DNA of 64,000 bases from Cladopsammia gracilis (Eukaryota > Cnidaria > Anthozoa > Scleractinia > Dendrophylliidae): the NCBI GenBank assembly GCA_022457155.1, contig JAJGOT010000221.1:1-64000 (forward strand). The letters are read 5' to 3'. The translations under genes and the position numbers were made by a program. Below, piece by piece: positions 43,337 through 50,700 of the stretch. The first letter of the stretch is position 1, and every line of letters begins with the position of its first letter. The notes beneath the pieces are model-generated. The model worked only from the letters and a program-made list of their open reading frames with translations. It was not told the DNA's origin and searched no databases.

Positions 43337-44634
43337 TGAATTTCAGAAATCCGGAACTGGTCAAACGATATGAATACGTATGCTACGATTTGGAAACACC
43401 GCTAATCAGTAATGTCGCAAATGATAATAGACAGGTTAAGAATAATTATCGATTCACAGTTGATAACTCTTCAGAAGCAAATCCGATCGATTGGTATAAC
43501 GCTTATCTGGAAGTAGATTTCAAACTTGTTACGCTTGCTGATAGTACAACCGGTATAACAGCCGGACCAAATAACGGTAATCAAGATTGTACTACAACTA
43601 ATGGTCATACATTTATAAGACAGATACAGGTTGAATGCAACGGGATGACAGTTTATAATAACACAAGAGCCAATGAAACATCGAACGTACTTTCTCTCTT
43701 AAAATATACAAAAAGTTATGCCGACACGATCGGTAAAGATCAGTTTTTATATTTAGATTCATCCACGGGAACAACAGAAGCACGACCGGCTCAAGCACTA
43801 TATAACGAAGGTTTTGCTAGAAGAAAGATCCTGACGGATGCTGCAGCTGTTAACAAAATATCGATTCCACTAAATCTATACAGCTATTTTGCAGCTTTCA
43901 AAAATAATCTTCACCCAAATATCAAGACAAATCTTCTCATAGAACTTGAAAGCGACAACAATATAATTTTCAGAAAAGGAGCTGCTCCAGATAGTAAAGT
44001 GATTTTAACAAAATTAAGATTGTGGTGTCCAAAAATTATTTTCAACGGTTTAGGTATGAAACAGTATCTTAACGATTATTTGAAACCCAAAAAATGGACC
44101 TATTTGAGAGAACACACCGAAATATTACAAACATCCTCTGTAAATAGCTCCTTTCGAATAAGTACAGGTATTAGGAGACCGAGGCATGTTTTCATCTGGG
44201 TTGTTCCCGAGGCAAGTTATAGTAATCAGGAGCAAAATATATTTACTTTCAAAACATTTGGAATCGGTGCAAACAATCGATATTTTTCTAGAGCACACTT
44301 GTTAATAAATAATAGCATCCAGTATCCTCAATTAGATTTGACATCAGATGAGGAGTCAAGACTTTACAGAGCTTTGTTATCCTACAGTTCCGCTTACAAC
44401 GACTTTTTAAGCGGAACAATAATTGACCGATCAAATTTCAGAAATCTTTTTGGAATTCTATACTTTAATCTTAGAAACCAAGAAGAAGATGTAAAAGATG
44501 GTGTAGTTGCACTTACTTTTAATTATGAATTAAACGGATCAAATCCAACAAATTATAGATTGAATGCTTTAGTTTTACATGAAAAAGAGATAGAGTTATA
44601 CACATCATCTGGAAAAATATTAATAAAAGCGTAA
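43336..44634 (+). CDS. Major capsid protein (hexon-like, double jelly roll)
   Basis: 432 residues. The start NPELVKRYEYVCYDLETPLI and the next segments (FTVDNSSEANPIDWYNAYLEVDF in outline, and TFIRQIQVECNG) are characteristic of Polinton major capsid proteins, as are NIKTNLLIELESDNNIIF and the C-terminal part with FRNLFGILYFNL. The double-jelly-roll fold is expected to form pseudo-hexameric capsomers. Length and frame are normal. Together with penton, ATPase and protease it completes the capsid morphogenesis set, which is why Polintons of this kind are considered endogenous viruses. Confidence 0.92.
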   Translation: MNFRNPELVKRYEYVCYDLETPLISNVANDNRQVKNNYRFTVDNSSEANPIDWYNAYLEVDFKLVTLADSTTGITAGPNNGNQDCTTTNGHTFIRQIQVECNGMTVYNNTRANETSNVLSLLKYTKSYADTIGKDQFLYLDSSTGTTEARPAQALYNEGFARRKILTDAAAVNKISIPLNLYSYFAAFKNNLHPNIKTNLLIELESDNNIIFRKGAAPDSKVILTKLRLWCPKIIFNGLGMKQYLNDYLKPKKWTYLREHTEILQTSSVNSSFRISTGIRRPRHVFIWVVPEASYSNQEQNIFTFKTFGIGANNRYFSRAHLLINNSIQYPQLDLTSDEESRLYRALLSYSSAYNDFLSGTIIDRSNFRNLFGILYFNLRNQEEDVKDGVVALTFNYELNGSNPTNYRLNALVLHEKEIELYTSSGKILIKA

Positions 44635-44667
44635 ATCTAATTAAAATTATATTTTGTAAAATTAAAA

Positions 44668-45453
44668 ATGGCTACATATTACCATGCATATGGAGTAGAT
44701 CTGTCTCAAGGACAGCTACATAAACTCAAAAAAGCATACGACGATAACTCAGAAATTACGATAAGGTTGAGTAAGAATAATTTGAAAGGGTCGCATGAGT
44801 TGATGTTGACAAAAACCCAGATTAATAAGATTAATAAAGCGCTAAAAAACGGTACCGGTACCGATATCAAAATATCTAAAACACAGATTCGTAAAGCGAT
44901 CACCGTAGGTGGAAGTTTGTGGACCTCGCTGATGTCACTCGGTGCAAAGTTGTTACCTTTTGCTACAAAAGCGGCAACAAAGGTAGTACCTTTAGCTACA
45001 AAAGCAGCTACAAAAGTACTACCTCATTTAGCTACAGGAGCGCTAGGCGCTTTGGGAAGTCTCGGTATCGATAAGATTTTTGGTAACGGAATTACGATAC
45101 CGTTTGATTTTCTTCCTCAACTATTAGCTATCAAAGGATTAACAAAAGGGCAAACGCAAGTTGTACAAAAAGGTATGCAAACCGGTAGCGGTATAACATT
45201 CAAACCTACGCAAAGACAGATAAATGGAGGATTTTTAGGAACACTTGCTGCAATCGGAATTCCTATGGCTATCGAATTAGCTTCAAAACTTTTTGGAAAA
45301 GGGTTATCTGTAAGTCCAAGAGAAGGATACGGATTACAGGTACCGAAAAGAGAAGGTAGAGGATTACAGATTTCTCCAAAGTTTCCATACCAACCTCCGC
45401 CTTTTTACGGATCATGGGGTGAAAAAAACCCAAATTTAGGGATGTACCGCTAA
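44668..45453 (+). CDS. pVI/pX-like minor virion protein, frameshift donor
   Basis: 261 residues. A charged N-terminus with a KNGTGTDIKISKTQIRKAI segment is followed by an alanine/threonine/lysine repeat (ATKAATKVVPLATKAATKVL, 100-117), glycine-rich hydrophobic parts and a C-terminal tail of repeated GYGLQV/GRGLQI units. Three matches to the adenovirus protease consensus (M/I/L)xGx-G or (M/I/L)xGG-x are visible: IFGN-G at 137-141, INGG-F at 185-189 and LFGK-G at 208-212, so it is probably processed during maturation. Just before the stop it carries A_AAA_AAC, giving access to the protease in the -1 frame. A role like that of adenovirus pVI or pX (membrane lysis or core) is inferred. Confidence 0.75.
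   Translation: MATYYHAYGVDLSQGQLHKLKKAYDDNSEITIRLSKNNLKGSHELMLTKTQINKINKALKNGTGTDIKISKTQIRKAITVGGSLWTSLMSLGAKLLPFATKAATKVVPLATKAATKVLPHLATGALGALGSLGIDKIFGNGITIPFDFLPQLLAIKGLTKGQTQVVQKGMQTGSGITFKPTQRQINGGFLGTLAAIGIPMAIELASKLFGKGLSVSPREGYGLQVPKREGRGLQISPKFPYQPPPFYGSWGEKNPNLGMYR
45423..45429 (+). promoter_or_regulatory. Candidate -1 frameshift site A_AAA_AAC
   Basis: The heptamer is phased as X_XXY_YYZ in the frame of the 44668-45453 gene, eight codons before its stop. The -1 frame opens exactly here (stop TGA at 45420-45422) and continues through the complete protease. A_AAA_AAC is used at retroviral gag-pro junctions. A clear stem is only seen 58 nt further on (45488-45497 with 45506-45515), farther than usual. 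Confidence 0.7.
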
Positions 45454-45884
45454 GTAATTTTGACCTCCTTGAATGGGTAAGATACTTAAAAATACCTGAT
45501 TTCCAAGGTATTTTTTCGAGAGATCAAACGGTAAGTCATCCGACAGGCAAAACAGGATGTTGTATAATTAATCTTGATGATAAGATAGGGAACGGTACAC
45601 ATTGGGTAGCTACATTTGTAAAAAATAAAAATCTCATATATTATTTTGATTCGTTTTGTTTACCGCCACCACAAGATTTCATTGATTATGCTATAAAATC
45701 GGGTATGGAATATCAATATAATATCGGTTACCCGTTTCAAGCTATAAAATCAGTAAGATGCGGTTATTATTGTTTATATTTTCTTGATAATATTTACAAA
45801 AAATCATTTTATGATTGCTTAAGTAGATTCAAAATCGATAATCAAAACTACAATGAAAAGTTTATTAAAAAATATTTCATGTAA
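45429..45884 (+). CDS. Adenain-like cysteine protease (no own start codon)
   Basis: The frame from 45429 gives about 151 residues with no ATG before the conserved beginning PLSNFDLLEW, so the usual ATG-based search misses it. Catalytic residues are intact: GTHWVA (H58), YFDSF (D74), the oxyanion glutamine in YPFQ (Q104) and RCGYYC (C111). The spacing Q to C is seven residues, as in adenovirus protease, and H to D is close to the adenovirus spacing. The family (Ulp1/adenain, C48/C5 type) cleaves virion precursor proteins during maturation. It overlaps the end of the pVI-like gene in the -1 frame, with a slippery heptamer at the junction, so it is probably made as a frameshift fusion. Confidence 0.93.
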   Translation, partial: PKFRDVPLSNFDLLEWVRYLKIPDFQGIFSRDQTVSHPTGKTGCCIINLDDKIGNGTHWVATFVKNKNLIYYFDSFCLPPPQDFIDYAIKSGMEYQYNIGYPFQAIKSVRCGYYCLYFLDNIYKKSFYDCLSRFKIDNQNYNEKFIKKYFM

Positions 45885-45898
45885 TTAAAATTAAAAAG

Positions 45899-45925
45899 TT
45901 TTATTATACAGATCGTATAATAAAA
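45899..45925. terminator. Palindromic hairpin with AATAAA after protease
   Basis: Arms TTTTATTATAC and GTATAATAAAA around AGATC; the right arm runs into the ATG at 45925. Same type as 42058-42082. Confidence 0.6.
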
Positions 45926-46083
45926 TGGAGTCGTTAACGTATTGCGTCAAAGAAAAAATAAAAACCGGCTGTACTGAACCATCCGGTTATATGACAGCTA
46001 AAAACGGTAGGCCTATGTTTTGGTGCACTTGCGCTAATTGCGGAATCAAGAAAACCCGTTTCGTTAAGAGTTCGGAAAACTAG
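45925..46083 (+). CDS. DUF5679-like small zinc-ribbon protein
   Basis: 52 residues: MESLTYCVKEKIKTGC, then YMTAKNGRPMFWCTCANCG and a basic end. The layout (YCVKxK, then KNGRPM, then CxxCG) matches the small DUF5679-type proteins common in Polintons and related viruses, which probably bind zinc through four cysteines. It ends 32 bases before the first ATG of the PLA2-like gene, in the +1 frame relative to it, with G_GAA_AAC directly before its stop and a strong hairpin just after. It could thus be the N-terminal module of a frameshift product. Confidence 0.72.
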   Translation: MESLTYCVKEKIKTGCTEPSGYMTAKNGRPMFWCTCANCGIKKTRFVKSSEN

Positions 46084-46106
46084 TTGGGCCCCCACAAGGT
46101 GGGGGC
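46074..46106 (+). promoter_or_regulatory. Candidate -1 frameshift element G_GAA_AAC plus hairpin
   Basis: The heptamer 46074-46080 abuts the TAG stop of the DUF5679-like frame. After a 7-nt spacer comes an 8-bp hairpin, GCCCCCAC (46088-46095), loop AAG, GTGGGGGC (46099-46106). The window in which a shift to the PLA2-like frame is possible is only 46068-46083 and contains this heptamer. The heptamer is not fully canonical (GGA is not three identical bases), so confidence is lower than at the other two sites. Confidence 0.5.
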
Positions 46107-46115
46107 TTTGGTGAA

Positions 46116-46727
46116 ATGGCTATGGAAGGTCTGACGATGCATGCGTTACCTTGGTTAGGAAAGAAAGCTGTTGAAATGGGTCGTTATGGAGCAAGTGAGC
46201 TGTTGAGAAATAAAAATATGCAAACCAAGGCGTTGGATTTCGCTCTTGACAAAGCAAAACCGTTTCTTGAAAATACTGCCTCTCAAATGCTGAACGAATT
46301 GTCAACTAAGATCAGGCCCGACAAAAAATATAAAACGGATCGAGCTGATTTAGATGGGAGCGGTGTCGACATTCATAAAATGATCGGTAAGCTTCCGAAA
46401 CCGAAAGGCGGTTGGACATTACCCGGACATAGATACACAGGACCATACAATGACTTGGATACACAACTGACGTATGATCCGGAAACAGGTAAAATACTGG
46501 AGATCTACGATAAACCGACGGGTAAAACGGATGCCATAGCGATGCAGCATGACGTCGATTATTCTGTGTGCGCAAATAAACCGGAACCGCGAAAATGTAA
46601 AAACGATGCGGATAGAAAAATGGTGAAAGCTTTGGATAGCGTGCCCTATAGTGATCGACAATGGGGTCACTGGTTAGCTAGAAATACTATCGACGTAAAA
46701 CAAAAACTTGGGTTGGGAAACGGATAA
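46116..46727 (+). CDS. Phospholipase A2-like virion protein, frameshift donor
   Basis: 203 residues from the first ATG. Residues 1-75 are helical and basic. LDGS-G at 79-83 fits the adenain cleavage consensus and would release the C-terminal domain. That domain has LPGHRYTGPYN (102-112), like the Ca-binding loop of parvovirus-type PLA2, and HDVDY (145-149), the catalytic His-Asp pair with the downstream Tyr. Such domains help virus particles cross endosomal membranes; here the activity is inferred only. Codons just before the stop contain G_GGA_AAC with a 13-bp stem behind it, leading into the integrase frame. The frame extends upstream without ATG into the DUF5679-like gene end, so an N-terminal extension is also possible. 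Confidence 0.78.
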   Translation: MAMEGLTMHALPWLGKKAVEMGRYGASELLRNKNMQTKALDFALDKAKPFLENTASQMLNELSTKIRPDKKYKTDRADLDGSGVDIHKMIGKLPKPKGGWTLPGHRYTGPYNDLDTQLTYDPETGKILEIYDKPTGKTDAIAMQHDVDYSVCANKPEPRKCKNDADRKMVKALDSVPYSDRQWGHWLARNTIDVKQKLGLGNG

Positions 46728-46814
46728 AGCCGCCGAGTAAAAACGTAGAGACGTGGCAAGAAAAGCTAGCAGATGAGTTACATAAACCCATAAGACGAAA
46801 GTTTACTCGGCGGC
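46715..46814 (+). promoter_or_regulatory. Candidate -1 frameshift element G_GGA_AAC plus 13-bp stem
   Basis: GGGAAAC (46715-46721) is phased X_XXY_YYZ in the PLA2-like frame, with one codon between it and the stop. A 7-nt spacer (46722-46728) precedes a perfect stem, GCCGCCGAGTAAA (46729-46741) with TTTACTCGGCGGC (46802-46814), enclosing a 60-nt loop that could add a pseudoknot. The -1 frame is exactly that of the integrase. Heptamer, spacer and stem all match the textbook arrangement. Confidence 0.78.
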
Positions 46815-47689
46815 GTGTTATTGTAAACGGAATCGATGAGATATGGTGCTCTGATCTTGTCGAGATGCAGAAATTAAGTAAGTGGAATAAGGGATATCGA
46901 TATCTTCTCATGGTGTTAGATGTTTTCAGTAAATACGGTTGGATTGTACCATTGAAGAATAAAAAGGGAGAGACCGTTAGGGAAGCGTTCAAAACAATAT
47001 TCAAGAAAGGAAGAAAACCGAAAATGCTGTGGGTGGATAAGGGAAAAGAGTATTACAACAAGAATATGAAAGAACTGTTGGATAAAAATAAGATAGTGAT
47101 GTATTCGACAGAGAATGAAGAAAAATCTAGTGTTTGTGAAAGATGGAACCGTACGATAAAAGAGAAAATGTATAAACAATTTACCGTTCAAAACAATACC
47201 GTGTATTATGATATATTACCGATGATATTGAAAGAATACAATAATTCAAAACATCGAAGCATCGGTATGACACCTGTGGAAGCGTCGAAGAAAAAGAACG
47301 AAAGTGCTGTTTACTTAAATCTGTACGGAAAGAAGAGACGGTTGAATACTAACCCGAAATTTAAAGTTGGGGATAAAGTTCGAATATCAAAATATAAACG
47401 TCCTGTTTTCGATAAAGGTTACACACCGAATTGGACTGAAGAGATTTTTACTATCGATAAGATTCGATACACTAACCCTATAACTTATAAACTGAAAGAT
47501 GAGTTGGGTGAGGAGATAACGGGTTCTTTCTATAAGGAAGAGCTGCAGAAGGCTAAACAGACCATCTTTCGTATTGAGAAAGTGATTCGACGAGATGCTC
47601 GAAAAGGTAAAGCGTTAGTGAAGTGGAGCGGGTATAGCGATAAATTCAACTCTTGGGTAGATCTGAAAGAACTGAAAGACCTGCGGTGA
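46721..47689 (+). CDS. Retrovirus-type integrase with chromodomain (no own start codon)
   Basis: The integrase frame is open from 46682 but its first ATG is at 46865, after the first catalytic aspartate (WCSDLVEM, D codon 46853). An ATG start there would therefore destroy the enzyme. The conserved Polinton segment LADELHKPIRRKF lies still farther upstream. The catalytic triad is complete: D at 46853, D in WVDKGKEYY (47036) and E in SSVCERWNR (47138), 33 residues between the last two. The C-terminus is a chromodomain (RIEKVIRRD, VKWSGY, WVDL), which may direct integration to certain chromatin. It is probably translated by a -1 shift from the PLA2-like gene. It joins the element ends to the host, giving the 6-bp duplication. 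Confidence 0.95.
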   Translation, partial: RIKPPSKNVETWQEKLADELHKPIRRKFTRRRVIVNGIDEIWCSDLVEMQKLSKWNKGYRYLLMVLDVFSKYGWIVPLKNKKGETVREAFKTIFKKGRKPKMLWVDKGKEYYNKNMKELLDKNKIVMYSTENEEKSSVCERWNRTIKEKMYKQFTVQNNTVYYDILPMILKEYNNSKHRSIGMTPVEASKKKNESAVYLNLYGKKRRLNTNPKFKVGDKVRISKYKRPVFDKGYTPNWTEEIFTIDKIRYTNPITYKLKDELGEEITGSFYKEELQKAKQTIFRIEKVIRRDARKGKALVKWSGYSDKFNSWVDLKELKDLR

Positions 47690-47699
47690 AGATCTCTTC

Positions 47700-47727
47700 T
47701 TTTCATTTCATGAACGTGAAATGAAAA
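47700..47727. terminator. Intergenic hairpin after integrase
   Basis: Arms TTTTCATTTCA and TGAAATGAAAA around TGAACG, 11 bases past the integrase stop; similar in sequence to the left-arm hairpins at 35510 and 36257. Confidence 0.55.
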
Positions 47728-47734
47728 TTTAAAA

Positions 47735-47744
47735 TGGTATTAAA
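47735..47744 (+). promoter_or_regulatory. TGGTATTAAA motif upstream of polymerase
   Basis: Thirty-two bases upstream of the polymerase ATG at 47777, on the coding strand, followed by an A-rich stretch. Confidence 0.55.
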
Positions 47745-47776
47745 AAATAAAATATATTGATATAAGATACTTACGT

Positions 47777-50700
47777 ATGGAGTCAAAAACTGTTGAACAG
47801 CTTAAGGCAATTGCACGTGAGCATCGCATGAAAGGTTTTTCACGTCATAGGACGAAAGCGGCGTTGATCGAATTCATCGAAAGTAGATTAAATACTTCCC
47901 CTCCACGCGGTATCGTTAATTTTATAGATGAAGAAGAACCACCACCTAGGGAAAGAGAACAAACACCACCTCCACGAAAAGCAGAACCAAAACCTTATCA
48001 GATAAAACCTAAACAAACCCGCAGGCAGAAAAGAGAAGAGAAAAACTTTGAAGCACCCTCACATGTTGAATTGGTGGATAATAAAAGAAAAGAGAAACAG
48101 ATCAAGCGGGTCAAGAAAAAACTCCAAAAGGTTAATAGAAAGTTGAAAAATAACAAAAAGCAGAGAAAACAGTTGTTTTCAAAAAGAGAGCTACTCAACA
48201 ACGAGCTTGACAACTTGAAAGGGGTTGAACATAAAGTTTCGTATGAGATCGTTAAGATCTTTTCAAAGGAAAGTAGAAAGTTCCAATCGTTTTTCGACAC
48301 ATTCAAAGTAAAAATAATAAACCCACGTGCAATAATCGATATCGATATATTATTGTTGGAAATCGGTTTGAAAGTAATAAAAGAGAGAGGACTACAAAAT
48401 GGTGATAAGATTCGATGGATACTTAGCCATCCGAGTTGGCATAAACCGGTCAGTACAAAACTGATCACAATCACAGGTGATCTTGATACGGATCTCATCG
48501 AAGAGATAGCTAAATTCATTGAATACAAGGATGTACCGCTCTCCGAGGTCAAAATAGAGATTCAATCGGTAAAGGTTCCCCGGGGAGCGGGTCGATTACG
48601 TGTAACAAAATTAAATGCCAGCACCAAAAAGAGTATCATCACAATCAAAAATAGTGACTCGACCTGTCTTGCACGAGCAATAGTGACGGCTCTCGCAAAC
48701 ATAAATAAATGTAGATGGACAAAAACTCAGCTACAGGATGGGTTCAATAGGTCGAGAAAATTGCAGAAAGACGAAGCTATCAAACTTCACAAAGAAGCTG
48801 GAGTCGAAATTAACGAGGAAACCGGTTCAGATCTGGAAGATGCAAAGAGATTCGCGGAACATCTTAAGATTCAGATAAACATTGTAGACGGTGATCAGTT
48901 CAATGATCTGATTTTCACTACTGAAAATGAGCACGATGGACAGATGATATACCTTTACAAAAACAAAAACCACTTCGACGTTATCACAAGTATGCCAGCG
49001 TTCTTGAGTAAAGATTATTATTGTCACACCTGCAAAAAGCCGTACACAAAACGCGATTGTCATAGATGCCCCGCAAAATGTACAGCATGTTTTAAATACT
49101 TTCCTGATGGGAAAAAATGCTCTAAACCGTCAATTCCATGCGATAAGTGTAATAGATCTTTCTTTGGATTAGATTGTTTTATGGAGCATCTACGTGACAG
49201 ATGTAAATGGGGAACTAATGACACTGTGTGTAAAAAAGTAGGTAAATGTTTGAAATGCGAACGTACAATTACATCTTCTAAAAATTTTGACCTAAAAAAG
49301 CACAAATGCGGATATTCAAAATGTAGTAATTGTAAGAAATACTGTGATATGAATGAACATCTTTGTTTCATGTCTCAAACGGAATGTAGGGGTGGAAAAT
49401 GTCAAGGTTACGGATGTAAGGATGGAAATCTGTGTTATCCTTGTCGGACAAGAACCGATAAATACATGTTCTATGATTGTGAAGCGACTCAGGAGACCGA
49501 TGTTCATGAGATCAATCTAGTCGTCTGTCACGATTTTTATGGAAATAAATATACATTTGAAACGCTCGACGAATTTTGTAGATTTATTTTTAACAAGAAT
49601 GAGCATGTGGGGTATACCTTCATAGCTCACAATGCAAAAAGTTACGATGCTCAGTTTATTCGAAATTGGTGTATAGAGAACAGAGTGAAACCCGATATTA
49701 TTTACAACGGAACAAAGATTATGTCTATGAAGGCTGAGGGTGTTAGATTTATTGATTCTATAAACTTTATCGCTGCGGGGTTATCATCGTTCCCAAAGAC
49801 GTTTGGTTTGAAAGAGTTGAAAAAAGGGTATTTTCCACATTATTTCAACACAAAGTGTAACCAAAACTATGTAGGGTCGATTCCTGATAAGAAACACTAT
49901 GATTATGATCAGATGAAACCTTCAGCGAGAAAAGAGTTCTTAAAATGGTACCAACAACGTATTGATGAAAACTATGTGTTTGACATGAAGAAGGAGCTGA
50001 GAGATTACTGTGATAGTGATGTAGACATCCTCAGAAGAGGTATGTTGATTTTTCGAGAACAGTATATAGAGTTAGGTAACATCGACCCTCTTCAATATAT
50101 AACCATCGCTTCTGTATGCATGACCATTTACAGAAGTAACCACATGCGTCGTGAAAAGATCGCTGTTGTAAAGGAAATTACACGTGGAGAGAACTACAGT
50201 AAAAGTAGCATCGCATGGTTAGATTGGATTTCTCAGAGAGATGGTGTTAAGATTCAACACGCTCTGAACGGTGGTGAAGAGACTTTACCAGATATCGGAA
50301 AGGTTGATGGTTTCTGTGGGAATACGGTCTACGAATTTCAAGGATGTTTTTGGCACGGTTGTGAGAAGTGTTATACATGCGACACAATCAACACAAAAAA
50401 TCAGATGGATATGTTAACTCTAAGAAAGAGGACGGTAGCGAAAAACGATAAGATTAGAGCTGCCGGGTATGAACTGGTTGAGGTTTACGAATGTGAACTG
50501 AAAAAGGAGAAAGAGTTTAATAAGTTTCTAAAAACGTGGAATCGGGAATTTGTAGGGCCTCTTAACCCTAGGGACGCATTTTTTGGTGGACGAACAAATA
50601 TAACAAAACCGACCTACACATTCAAAAAAGGTGAGAAAGGTAGATATGTTGACTTTGTTAGTTTATATTCAACGGTACAGTTCTTCAAGCATTATCCGAT

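Noticed and set aside
45488..45515. 10-bp hairpin as the stimulator of the protease frameshift
   Set aside because: It begins 58 nt after the heptamer, too far for the usual 5-9 nt; the protease site therefore rests on heptamer and frame only.
46088..46106. GC hairpin read as a bacterial rho-independent terminator
   Set aside because: The element lies in a spliced eukaryotic genome, there is no T-run after the stem, and the next frame continues directly through it; a frameshift stimulator fits the 7-nt spacing better.
46865..47689. Integrase starting at the first ATG, 46865
   Set aside because: This start lies downstream of the first catalytic aspartate and of the conserved LADELHKPIRRKF segment, so the product would be inactive; the open frame continues upstream to 46682.
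47998..48552. Long frames antisense to the polymerase and capsid genes
   Set aside because: They are shadows of the real coding strand with no family resemblance.
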